A stretch of 10,828 bases of DNA from positions 1-10,828 of the forward strand of contig JAEYYL010000049.1 of NCBI GenBank assembly GCA_023430825.1, read 5' to 3'. Source of the stretch: Verrucomicrobiota bacterium (GTDB lineage Bacteria > Verrucomicrobiota > Verrucomicrobiia > Opitutales > Opitutaceae). The notes beneath the pieces are model-generated. The model made no database searches. It was not told where the DNA came from and saw only the letters and a program-made list of their open reading frames with translations. The position numbers and the translations under genes were made by a program. Below are positions 1 through 6,588 of the stretch, piece after piece (within the stretch, counting starts at the first letter, position 1; the number at the start of each line of letters is the position of its first letter).

Positions 1-450
1 GGCGACTTCGAGCTGAGCTTCGAGTGGAAAGTCGCGGAGGCGGCGAACAGCGGCGTGATTTATCGCGTGGGGCTCGGCGAGACGGCGACGCATGTGACCG
101 GGCCGGAGTATCAGGTGCTCGATAACATCAAGGCGCACGACAACAAGGAATACGACCATCTCGCGGGTTCGCTTTACGATGTCGCGCTGGGCGACAACGC
201 CCGGACGAAGCCGGTCGGCGAATGGAACGAAGGGCGGATCGTGGTGCGCGGCTGGCGCGTTCAACATTGGTTGAACGGCAAAAAGGTGGTCGATCTGGAC
301 CTCGCGGCGCCGGAGGGGAAGGCGGCGATCGCGGCGAGCAAGTTCAAGGATTGGGAAAAATTCGCGACGGTGCGGCGCGGGCACATCGCGTTGCAGGATC
401 ACGGCGACGTGGTGAGTTTTCGCGCGATCAAGGTGCGGAAGCTGGAGTGA
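1..450 (+). CDS. DUF1080 / 3-keto-disaccharide hydrolase-type protein, C-terminal part (partial)
   Basis: The reading frame is open from base 1 to the TGA at 448-450 and gives 149 residues. The true start lies off the window: the first GTG (base 55) is internal, because the family's conserved block FEL-FEW followed by NSGVIYRV begins upstream of it. Further family-like features are a GPEYQVLDN stretch, an H-D-N-K-E segment, WNEGRIVVRG, HWLNGKKV and GHIALQDHG followed by VSFRAIKVR. These are typical of the PF06439 concanavalin-like beta-sandwich. Known family members are usually secreted, are abundant in Verrucomicrobiota and Planctomycetota, and some hydrolyse 3-keto-glycosides. A role in sugar breakdown is inferred, and the substrate cannot be read. 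The N-terminus, including any signal peptide, is missing. The next gene is convergent, with a REP-like hairpin between them. Confidence 0.88.
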   Translation, partial: GDFELSFEWKVAEAANSGVIYRVGLGETATHVTGPEYQVLDNIKAHDNKEYDHLAGSLYDVALGDNARTKPVGEWNEGRIVVRGWRVQHWLNGKKVVDLDLAAPEGKAAIAASKFKDWEKFATVRRGHIALQDHGDVVSFRAIKVRKLE

Positions 451-546
451 GGGGGCTTCACAGCGACGAGGGCGGATTGGGGTCGGCGTTTGCCGGGAGG
501 CGATGGCCATCCCGCTGTTCACGCAGCGAGCCACACGGAACCGGGC

Positions 547-570
547 ATCGCCTGCGAGCAGGCTCCTACC
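547..570 (-). repeat. REP-like hairpin overlapping the stop of the Rsm22-type gene
   Basis: Read on the minus strand the element starts GGTAGGAG and continues into a perfect stem GCCTGC / GCAGGC (plus-strand arms 550-555 and 558-563, two-base gap), ending CGAT. A GTAG foot at the 5' base of a hairpin is the hallmark of REP sequences mobilised by RAYT (Y1-type) transposases, and this one closely resembles Pseudomonas-type GTAGGAGC repeats. The TAG of the foot is the stop codon of the gene ending at 566. No RAYT gene is in the window. Confidence 0.7.
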
Positions 571-1570
571 TCTGAGGCTCGAGGGGGGCGCCGCCCTGGA
601 GTTTGTCGCCGTCGCGGCGCCAGCGGTAGATGAGCGGAGCCTTGGTGCGTTCGAGCTGCTTGAAGAGCGCGGGGTCGGCGCGTTTCGGGAGTTCGAGTTC
701 GGTGAGGCCCGTGGCGTCGCAACTGAGCACGCGGGCGTAGGGTTTGAAATGCTCCGGGCGGCCGATGACGCGGGAGAGGTCGGTCGCTGTTGGGCGCGAG
801 GTGGCGCGGTCGAGCGCGAGGAACGCATACGGCAGGCTGCGGAGATCGATGCCGGCGCGCTGGCCGAACTTCACCCAGTCGGGGTTGGCGAAAATTTCGG
901 AGGGCGGCGGGGCGAAGAAGTGGCACCAGTCGCGCTCCTTGCCGGGCGCGAGCGCCGGGCAGGCAAGTTGATGCGTGCAAGGCGCCACGACGGAAAAACC
1001 GGCGGGGCGAAGGATCTCGTCGCGAATCGCGCCGAGCTGGCGGCTGACGGCGTGCGTGCCGGGCTCGACCCAGAGGACTTCGGCGGCGCGTTCGAGGAGC
1101 AGGCGCAAGGCGGTGAGGTCGGCGGGAGAGAGTTCGTTCAGCACGTGACTGATCACGAGAAGGCCGATGGGCTCGGCGGACGCGAGTAGGCCGGGCGTGG
1201 CGGCGGCGACGTGGAGATTTGGATACGCTCGCGTGGCCGCCTCGGCGGCGAAATCGCAGGCGGCGGCGGAATGATCCCAGACGGTGAGTTCTTCGAAGTG
1301 TTCGGCGCCGAAAAACTCGATGACGCGGCGCGACGCGATGCCGCTGCCGCAGCCCCAGTCGAGGACGTGGCGGGAGGCGGGGCGCCATTGGCGGAGACGG
1401 AGTTCGCGGAGGACGTGGTCCCATTTCCAGCCGATGCGTTCGCCGTAGGTGAAATCGTAGGAGGCGAGGTCGGAGCCGGATTGCCAGTAGGCGCCCTGCG
1501 CGGCTTTGCCGGAAAGAAAACCGTCGCGAAGGCGGTCGAGGGCGGGCCAGTCGAGTTCGGACCAGGTCAT
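566..1570 (-). CDS. Rsm22/METTL17-family methyltransferase-like protein (small ribosomal subunit)
   Basis: The protein has 334 residues. A SAM-binding motif I, DWGCGSG, sits at 71-77. It is followed by the Rsm22-type signatures ISHVLNEL (140-147), VEPGT (168-172), PCTHQLACP (197-205), DWCHF (214-218) and SLPYAFLALDR (245-255). Cysteines C198, C204, C216 and C284 are spaced like the four [4Fe-4S] ligands reported for mitochondrial METTL17. Family members associate with the small ribosomal subunit during assembly, and their methyltransferase activity is uncertain. A cytoplasmic role in ribosome maturation is inferred. The start is the ATG read from 1570, with no Shine-Dalgarno visible. The TAG stop is provided by a REP-like element. 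It is the last gene of the minus-strand block and is separated from the gene upstream by 332 bp of repeats, so it may have its own promoter; a TATTAT (1640-1635, minus strand) is a weak candidate -10. Confidence 0.85.
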   Translation of the reverse strand: MTWSELDWPALDRLRDGFLSGKAAQGAYWQSGSDLASYDFTYGERIGWKWDHVLRELRLRQWRPASRHVLDWGCGSGIASRRVIEFFGAEHFEELTVWDHSAAACDFAAEAATRAYPNLHVAAATPGLLASAEPIGLLVISHVLNELSPADLTALRLLLERAAEVLWVEPGTHAVSRQLGAIRDEILRPAGFSVVAPCTHQLACPALAPGKERDWCHFFAPPPSEIFANPDWVKFGQRAGIDLRSLPYAFLALDRATSRPTATDLSRVIGRPEHFKPYARVLSCDATGLTELELPKRADPALFKQLERTKAPLIYRWRRDGDKLQGGAPLEPQR

Positions 1571-1600
1571 GAGGCGGTGAGGAGGAACGAAATCAATTTA

Positions 1601-1630
1601 ACCACGGATGGACACGGATGAACACGGATA
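1601..1630 (+). repeat. Tandem 10-nt word, three copies (NNCACGGATN)
   Basis: Three consecutive 10-mers, ACCACGGATG, GACACGGATG and AACACGGATA, share CACGGAT at the same phase. I recall this word as a frequent intergenic repeat in Opitutaceae-like genomes, usually paired with an inverted partner. No inverted partner is seen in the next 70 bases, so this looks like a lone arm. It lies 30 bp upstream of the Rsm22-type start. Confidence 0.75.
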
Positions 1631-1703
1631 GGGAATAATAAGGAGGAGCGGAGATGTGGAAGCGCGCCGCGCGCATTTCACGGACAATTCAATCAAACCT
1701 TTT

Positions 1704-1862
1704 GACACAGAGGACACGGAGCGCCGACACAGAGGAAGCAGGAGGCCACAGCGTGTTTGAATGTTTTTCATGCAGACGAATGCTTACGACGATGAGGGCT
1801 CGGGTTTGCATCAAATCTTTCGCTCTGTGGCCTCTGTGTCGGAGATCGGTGTTCTCTGTGGC
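1704..1862 (-). repeat. Inverted-repeat element with 9-nt-period arms, copy 1
   Basis: The left arm (1704-1753) reads GACACAGAG, GACACGGAG, CGCC, GACACAGAG, then a 10-nt insert GAAGCAGGAG, then GCCACAGCG. The right arm (1823-1862), read on the minus strand, is GCCACAGAG, AACACCGAT, CTCC, GACACAGAG, GCCACAGAG. The two arms are therefore inverted copies, with 27 of 32 bases matching over the first three units and the spacer. The interior is 69 bp with no clear coding content. A second copy in opposite orientation is at 10667-10825, including the same 10-nt insert in one arm only. The element has the look of a non-autonomous palindromic or MITE-like repeat. No target-site duplication is obvious. 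Confidence 0.82.
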
Positions 1863-1902
1863 TTAATAAGAGTGTCCGGGCGAAGGGGTGAACAGGAGCG
1901 GT

Positions 1903-3093
1903 TCAACTTTCCAAATTGAAGTTGAGGTGCGCGGCGAGGCGTTGGGTGCGGATGCCGTAGAAGGCGGCGAAGGCGCGGGTGCGCTCGGCGCGGGCGGGGT
2001 CGACGGGCGAGGGTGATTTGATCGCGGCGATCATGAGGTTTTTGGCGGTGTGATCGGTCGAGATGAACTCGAAGACGCGCGTGCGATAACCGGCGCATTC
2101 GAGGAGCTGGGCACGGAGGGCGTCGGTGACGAACTCGGCCTGGCGTTCCTGAAAGATGCCGTGCTGCAGGGCGTCGGCGAGGACGAGCGGGGCGGCGAGT
2201 TGCGGACGAAGTTCCTTCTGGCAGCAGGGCGAGACGACGAGGAGCTGCGCACCGGCGGCGATGCCTTTGGCGAGGGCGTCGTCGGTGGCGGTGTCGCAGG
2301 CGTGGAGCGCGATGAGGACGTCGAGTCGATCGAGCGCGGCGCTGGCGATGGTGCCGGCGGTGAAGTCGAGATGGGGCGCGAGGTGGTGTTCGCGGGCGAG
2401 GCGGTTGCAGAGGTCGACCAGCTCGGGGCGGGCCTCGATACCGGTGACGTGCGCGCGCTGTCGCAGCAAAGCGGATACGGCGAAGGTGAGGTAGCCCTTG
2501 CCGCTGCCCATGTCGGCGATGCGGAGGGGCGGGGCGTCGTCGTCGGGAGGGAAGGCTTCGGCGAGGAGATGGGTGAGGAGCTCGGCGAATTTCTGGATCT
2601 GGCGGAATTTGTCGGCCATGCCCTCGCGCGGTTGGGCGCGGTCGTTGGTGACGCCGAGCGCGCGGAGCCAGGGGGCGTCGGCGGGGATGAGGTGGGATTT
2701 GGGGCGATCGTGGGCGGCGGTGGGCGGCGGGGGCGCCGCGGCTCCAGATGGGGTGGATTTCACGCGGAGGCGCGTGGTGCCGTCGGGTTGGGTTTCGAGC
2801 TGGGCGGATTCGGTGGCGGTGAAGAGATGCGCGTCGAGGAAATCGCGGCCGAGGAGCGCTTCGATCTGGGTGAGGGCCTCGGCGGGCGGGTGGTTTTTGG
2901 TGATGTCGCGCGTCGCGTGACGCCAGAGGAAGGTGAGGTGCGGGCCGGATTTGAGCGCGACGGGGCGAATGAAGAGATTGCGCAAGGTCGGATCGGCGCC
3001 GCGGGGTTTGCCGAGCGTGAGTTTCTCGAGCGTGCCTTCGGTGATGGCAGCGTGGAGGAGGGCGAAGAAGCGGTCGCGGGCGGAATCAGGCAT
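1903..3093 (-). CDS. SAM-dependent methyltransferase, METTL25/Methyltransf_32-like
   Basis: The protein has 396 residues. The N-terminal part (about 1-115) carries GTLEKLTLGKP (20-30), LRNLFIRPVALK (37-48) and LWRHATRDITKNH (56-68). A Pro-rich linker lies near 115-135. The C-terminal Rossmann domain has DKFRQIQKF (161-169), a SAM-binding DMGSGKG (194-200), LHACDTATD (263-271) and a PCC motif (289-291). The D-G-SGKG, HACD--TD and PCC combination matches the PF13679 group, which includes METTL25 and GSTCD. The substrate of bacterial members is not known to me; RNA is a reasonable guess because an Rsm22-type gene follows, but that is inference. The start is the ATG read from 3093, without a Shine-Dalgarno. 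It lies 60 bp after the LMF-like gene, probably in one transcript, with a repeat word in the gap. Confidence 0.8.
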   Translation of the reverse strand: MPDSARDRFFALLHAAITEGTLEKLTLGKPRGADPTLRNLFIRPVALKSGPHLTFLWRHATRDITKNHPPAEALTQIEALLGRDFLDAHLFTATESAQLETQPDGTTRLRVKSTPSGAAAPPPPTAAHDRPKSHLIPADAPWLRALGVTNDRAQPREGMADKFRQIQKFAELLTHLLAEAFPPDDDAPPLRIADMGSGKGYLTFAVSALLRQRAHVTGIEARPELVDLCNRLAREHHLAPHLDFTAGTIASAALDRLDVLIALHACDTATDDALAKGIAAGAQLLVVSPCCQKELRPQLAAPLVLADALQHGIFQERQAEFVTDALRAQLLECAGYRTRVFEFISTDHTAKNLMIAAIKSPSPVDPARAERTRAFAAFYGIRTQRLAAHLNFNLES

Positions 3094-3101
3094 GGAGGGA
3101 T

Positions 3102-3130
3102 GGCCGCAAAAAGGCGCAGAAGGCGCAAAA
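3102..3130 (+). repeat. Tandem 9-10-nt word (GGCGCARAA)
   Basis: The units GGCCGCAAAAA, GGCGCAGAA and GGCGCAAAA follow one another, and a degraded AAAGCGCGAA comes shortly after. The element fills the 60-bp gap between the LMF-like gene and the methyltransferase, starting 9 bp before the methyltransferase start codon. No inverted partner is visible. On the minus strand it reads as TTTTGCGCC-type words. Confidence 0.6.
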
Positions 3131-3153
3131 GAGAAAGCGCGAACGCGGGGCGG

Positions 3154-4671
3154 TCAGCGCAGCGAAATGGGTTGCACGTAGTAGTCGATCGGCGTGCGGC
3201 GCCACCACTGGCCGGTGCGATCGCGCTCGGCGGCGGTGGTGAAGTGGTAGTCGTAGCGGACGATGCGGAGGTAGCGGGGCGGGCGGTCGGGGAAGGGATT
3301 GTGGGCGAAGAGCGCGAGGACGTCGGGCGTGCCGCGGAGGAGATGTTCGCCGAGGGAGAGCACCCAGCGGTTGTGCTCGGGCGCGCCGAGCGCGGCGAAC
3401 CAGAGTTGCCAGTCGAGTCGCGGCTGGTGGGGCGCGACCACGGGCGGACGGCGCGAGAGGGCGCCGGGTTTGTAAGGGAGTTCGTAGGCGTGCCACTCGC
3501 GGGCGTCGTTGCTGCCCTCGATGATCAGCTCGGGACGCGACGTGGTCATGACGGCGAAGAGGCCGTAATTGTTGAGGCTGCGAAACGGCGCGACGTGCGC
3601 GCTAAGCGAGGCAAACCAGTCGGGAGTGCGGGCGCGGAGACCCAGCGACGGGAGCATCTGGATGCCGGTGTAGAGGATGACCGCGGTGGCGGCGGCGAGC
3701 GCGAGGCCACGCAAAACGCGGTGGAGGCGGAAGGGGTGTTTGTCATCTATTGGATGACAAACGGCGGGGGACGGGAGGCGGCGGAGGACGGCGGCGTGGA
3801 GGAGCTGGCGCCACCAGGCGTCGTCGAGGTGGAGGAGGCAGAGGACAAAGGTGAGGAGGTTGAAGAAGGTGTAGTTGCCCGTGAGCGCGATGGCGATCTG
3901 GAGCGCGGCGAGGAGGAGGGCGGCGTTGTGGCGAAGCGTGCGCGGGGCGAAGAGGAGGAGCGGGGCGACGAACTCGATCACGAACATGCCAACGCAGCTC
4001 GCGCGATGAAACGAGGTGGGGAGTTGATGCGCCCACCAGGCGAGCGGGTTGGGGAGCGGTTGGGTTTCGTAGTGAAACGTGAGCGCGGTGAAGTCGCGCC
4101 AGGCGGGATCGCCGCTGGCGAGTTTCACGGCGCCGGAGAGCAGCATCAGCCGGACGAGCAGCCAGGTGAGCAGGAAGTGCGCGATGCGCGAGGGCTCAAC
4201 GCCGGACCACGGGAGGCGGAGCGCGCGCGGGACGAGGAAGAGCGCGAGCAGCGTGGTCTCGAGGAGCAGGGCGTCCCACTGAAAACCGAGGAAAATCTGG
4301 CCTACGCCGACGAGCGAAAGGTAGGCGATCCAGAGGACGCCGAGGCAGACGGCGGGGACGAAACCGGCGAAGAGGAACGCGGCGGCGGCGAGACCGACGG
4401 CGCAGAGGACGTGGGGGAAGGCGTCGGTGCCGAAGAACCAGGCGAGCGTCGGAAGCTGGGCGTAGGCGCTGGCGCCGAGGTGTTCGCGGACGGCGGCGAG
4501 GTAGGTATTCGCCGGAAGGATACCGTGCGGGCCGATCAGGCCGGGGAGCTGGGTCCAGAGCGAGCCGAAGGCGATCGCGTGGATGAGCGCGAGCGCGCGG
4601 AGAAAGAGCGAGGTGCTGAGCGCGAACGAGGGGTGATTCGCGCTCGCGGCGGTGGAGGTGGGCGCGGTCAC
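3154..4671 (-). CDS. Lipase maturation factor (LMF) family membrane protein
   Basis: The protein has 505 residues. Roughly residues 20-290 are strongly hydrophobic with several membrane segments, another segment lies near 320-340, and the tail is soluble. The family signature is clear: FQWDALLLETTLLA (130-143), then GDPAWRDFTALTFHYETQPL (187-206) and PNPLAWWAHQLP (207-218). In the tail it has APFRSLNNYGLFAVMT (361-376) and PHQPRLDWQLWFAALG (414-429). In animals LMF1 helps lipoprotein lipase and related lipases fold in the ER; what bacterial homologues do is unsettled. It should sit in the inner membrane. The start is a GTG read from 4671, and no ATG lies before the conserved region. The gene begins 43 bp after the ABC binding-protein gene, so co-transcription is likely. 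The gap contains a REP-like hairpin. Confidence 0.88.
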   Translation of the reverse strand: MTAPTSTAASANHPSFALSTSLFLRALALIHAIAFGSLWTQLPGLIGPHGILPANTYLAAVREHLGASAYAQLPTLAWFFGTDAFPHVLCAVGLAAAAFLFAGFVPAVCLGVLWIAYLSLVGVGQIFLGFQWDALLLETTLLALFLVPRALRLPWSGVEPSRIAHFLLTWLLVRLMLLSGAVKLASGDPAWRDFTALTFHYETQPLPNPLAWWAHQLPTSFHRASCVGMFVIEFVAPLLLFAPRTLRHNAALLLAALQIAIALTGNYTFFNLLTFVLCLLHLDDAWWRQLLHAAVLRRLPSPAVCHPIDDKHPFRLHRVLRGLALAAATAVILYTGIQMLPSLGLRARTPDWFASLSAHVAPFRSLNNYGLFAVMTTSRPELIIEGSNDAREWHAYELPYKPGALSRRPPVVAPHQPRLDWQLWFAALGAPEHNRWVLSLGEHLLRGTPDVLALFAHNPFPDRPPRYLRIVRYDYHFTTAAERDRTGQWWRRTPIDYYVQPISLR

Positions 4672-4693
4672 GGAGGTGACGACGGGGCGTGAC

Positions 4694-4719
4694 GGACCGC
4701 CCGGAGGTCGGTCCCTACC
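4694..4719 (-). repeat. REP-like hairpin overlapping the stop of the ABC binding-protein gene
   Basis: Read on the minus strand it begins GGTAGG and folds into the stem GGACCGACC / GGGCGGTCC (plus-strand arms 4706-4714 and 4694-4702, one mismatch) with a three-base loop. Foot and stem layout match the hairpin at 547-570: a GTAG foot directly before the stem, and the TAG of the foot serving as the stop codon of the gene before it (4717-4715). The stem sequence differs, so it is a different REP class or only an analogous structure. It lies between two genes of the same operon and could affect mRNA stability. Confidence 0.6.
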
Positions 4720-5686
4720 GGAGGAATTCGGTGGTCAGCGCGGTTTCGACGGTGACCTTGCCTTTTTTCAGGATGCCGAGGGATTCGAGCTGTTCGATCT
4801 GGGTGGCGTAGCGGGCGGGATCGAGCTGGCCGATTTTTTCGGGGCCGCCGTCGGCGTCGCGGCCGGTGACGAGCTGGCCGTCGATGATGAGCTGGCGCGA
4901 GGCCATCATGAATTCGTCGGTGTTGGCGGAGTTGGCGGCTTTCATCGCGGCGTGCGCGGCGGTGGGATCGCCTTCGAGGTAATCGCGCCAGCCCTTGATG
5001 TAGGCGCGGGTGAAGGCGCGGAGTTCGGCGGGGTGTTCGCGCGCGAATTTTTTGTTGGTGACGAGCACGGCGTAGGCGCGGAAGCCGGCGTCCCAGGTGG
5101 AGAGGAAGCGCGGTTCCTTGCCGCCGGCTTTGACGATGTGATACGGCTCGGCGATGTAGTAGCCCTGCTGGATGGCCTCGTTGTTGCCGAGGAAGGCGGC
5201 GACGGAAAAATTCTGCGGCACGATCGAGATCTTCACGGCGTATTTCTTTTGTAGATACTGCAGGAAGGCCCACTCGGGGCGGGCGATGATCGTTTTGCCG
5301 TCGAGGTCTTCGAAGCGGCGGACGGTGCTGTCGGCGTTGACGAGCAGGCCGGAGGGGTCGTCCTGGAAGACGGCGGCGAACTGGACGACGGGGAGGCCCT
5401 CGGCTTGTTGGAGGAGCGTGTTGGTGCTGTCGGCTTGGCCGATCTGCACCTGGCCGGTGGCGACCTTGGGCATGACGAGGGCGTTGGGGCCGCCGGGGAT
5501 GAGCGTGACGTCGAGGCCTTCGGCGGCGAAGTAGCCCTTGGCCTGGGCTTGGTAGAATCCGCCGTGTTCGGGTTCGGCGACCCAGTCGAGCTGAACGGTG
5601 AGTTTGAACAGCGGCTGGTCGGCGGCCGAGGCGACGGCGGCGAGGGAGGAGGCGAGGAGCAGAACGATGAAGCGGGGGAGTTTCAT
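4715..5686 (-). CDS. ABC transporter periplasmic substrate-binding protein, NMT1/THI5-like
   Basis: The protein has 323 residues. The N-terminus MKLPRFIVLLLASSLAAVASA is a signal peptide with probable cleavage after the ASA at 19-21. The mature part opens with the NMT1/THI5/SsuA-type pattern LDWVAEPEHGGFYQAQ (33-48), GYFAAEGLDV (51-60) and a PGGP turn (64-67). FEDLDGKTI and GYYIAEPY-type segments follow. This family binds small organic molecules such as thiamine pyrimidines, sulfonates or flavins; the ligand cannot be decided here. No lipobox cysteine is present, so a soluble periplasmic protein is expected. The gene follows its permease after 94 bp that contain an inverted repeat, and precedes the LMF-like gene. 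The start is the ATG read from 5686, without a Shine-Dalgarno. Confidence 0.87.
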   Translation of the reverse strand: MKLPRFIVLLLASSLAAVASAADQPLFKLTVQLDWVAEPEHGGFYQAQAKGYFAAEGLDVTLIPGGPNALVMPKVATGQVQIGQADSTNTLLQQAEGLPVVQFAAVFQDDPSGLLVNADSTVRRFEDLDGKTIIARPEWAFLQYLQKKYAVKISIVPQNFSVAAFLGNNEAIQQGYYIAEPYHIVKAGGKEPRFLSTWDAGFRAYAVLVTNKKFAREHPAELRAFTRAYIKGWRDYLEGDPTAAHAAMKAANSANTDEFMMASRQLIIDGQLVTGRDADGGPEKIGQLDPARYATQIEQLESLGILKKGKVTVETALTTEFLR

Positions 5687-5702
5687 GGGAGGGAAAGGGG
5701 CT

Positions 5703-5773
5703 GCCCGCGAATTACGCGAAACGGCGCGAAAGGGGAAAGGGATTTATTGGCGAGATTCGCGTGATTCGCGGGC
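5703..5773. repeat. Inverted repeat with 9-nt-period CGCGAATNN arms
   Basis: The left arm has CGCGAATTA, CGCGAAACG and CGCGAAAGG in near-perfect 9-nt phase (5706-5733). The right arm on the minus strand reads CGCGAATCA, CGCGAATCT and CGCCAATAA. The outer 18 bases of the arms (5703-5720 and 5756-5773) are complementary at 17 of 18 positions with a 35-nt spacer. RNA from the minus-strand operon would fold into a strong stem between the permease stop and the binding-protein start. It could act as a stabiliser or partial terminator that raises binding-protein levels relative to permease (inference), or simply be a dispersed repeat. Confidence 0.8.
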
Positions 5774-5780
5774 GGTGCGT

Positions 5781-6572
5781 TCAGGTGTCGCGGCGTTCGA
5801 AGGAGTCGTGCCAGTGGTGGAGGGCGAGCCAGCTCAGGGCGATGACGATGGCGACGAAGACGAAGCCGAGGACGCAGGTGACGGCGGCGGTGGCGAAGAG
5901 CGCGGCGTATTGGGCGCGGCTGGCATAGATGATGGTTTGAAAACCGAGGCCGCCGCCGTCGCCGGCGGAGCTGCCGGCGGTGTAGTCGCCGACGAGGGCG
6001 CCGATCGGGGCGAGCGTGGCGGCGATGCGCAGGCCGGTGAAAAAATACGGGAGCGCGGCGGGGGCGCGCAGATGGATCAGCTGCTGGAGCCGAGTGGCGC
6101 GGTAGGAGGCGAAAAGTTCGACGAGGTTGCGGTCGGTGGAGATGAGGCCCTGGGTCGTGTTCACGACGAGCGGAAAAAAGCAGATGAGAAAGGTGATGAC
6201 TACGACGCTGCTGAGACCGGCGCCGACCCAGAGGACGAGAATGGGCGCGACGACGATGACAGGCGTCATTTGGAGGATCATCAAATACGGGTAGAGGCTG
6301 ACGCGGAGCAGCGGCGAGAGGGAGAGGAGGAGCGCGAAGGCGCCGCTCACGACGATGGCGAGGCCGAAGCCGAGGAGAGCGCCCTGGGCGGTGTTGAGCG
6401 AGGCGCGGGCGAGGGCGGACGAGTGTTCGCGAAAGGCGTCGAGCACGGCGCCGGGCGTGGGGAGCAGGAAACGCGTGTCTTCGGAGAGCCAGGCGTGGAC
6501 GGCATACCAAAGCGCGATGACGATCGCGCCGGTGAGAGCGGGGAGAAGGAGTTTGAGGGCGGAGCGCGGCAT
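5781..6572 (-). CDS. ABC transporter permease, SsuC/TauC/ThiX type
   Basis: The protein has 263 residues and about six membrane segments (roughly 10-28, 64-85, 94-117, 120-138, 180-200 and 228-252). An EAA-like cytoplasmic loop, ELFASYRATRLQQLIHLRAP (152-171), contacts the ATPase, followed by ALPYFFTGLRIA (173-184) as in SsuC/TauC permeases. The short PTPGAVLDAF (38-47) near the N-terminus is also typical of this group. It forms the inner-membrane channel for the ATPase encoded 16 bp upstream and the binding protein encoded downstream. The start is the ATG read from 6572, with no Shine-Dalgarno seen. Confidence 0.9.
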   Translation of the reverse strand: MPRSALKLLLPALTGAIVIALWYAVHAWLSEDTRFLLPTPGAVLDAFREHSSALARASLNTAQGALLGFGLAIVVSGAFALLLSLSPLLRVSLYPYLMILQMTPVIVVAPILVLWVGAGLSSVVVITFLICFFPLVVNTTQGLISTDRNLVELFASYRATRLQQLIHLRAPAALPYFFTGLRIAATLAPIGALVGDYTAGSSAGDGGGLGFQTIIYASRAQYAALFATAAVTCVLGFVFVAIVIALSWLALHHWHDSFERRDT

Positions 6573-6588
6573 GCGAAAAGGCGTGGCG

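Larger units (their letters stand above)
1571..1902. other. 332-bp gene-free spacer filled with repeats
   Basis: This spacer separates two minus-strand methyltransferase genes. It is richer in A and T than its surroundings. It holds a three-copy 10-nt tandem word (1601-1630), a GC dyad (1662-1674) and a large inverted-repeat element (1704-1862). The short reading frames here are made of repeat sequence and show no protein-like features. A TATTAT on the minus strand at 1640-1635 could be a -10 box for the gene starting at 1570, but no matching -35 is visible. Confidence 0.75.

Noticed and set aside
502..511. Palindrome GATGGCCATC just after the DUF1080 gene.
   Set aside because: Ten-base palindromes are common by chance in a window of this size, and nothing around it supports a site.
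503..1189. A 228-codon plus-strand open frame opposite the Rsm22-type gene.
   Set aside because: It overlaps well-conserved Rsm22 motifs on the minus strand and begins inside the repeat-bearing spacer. It is a composition shadow.
1704..1862. CRISPR-like array from the repeated CACAGAG words.
   Set aside because: The units are 9 nt, directly adjacent and in inverted arms, with no regular unique spacers of about 30 nt and no cas genes.
2050..4692. An 880-codon plus-strand open frame running opposite the methyltransferase and LMF-like genes.
   Set aside because: It is antisense to two genes with clear protein families and crosses their spacer. Its translation is dominated by E, G, R, A and D with no recognisable domain. 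Long antisense frames are expected at this GC content.
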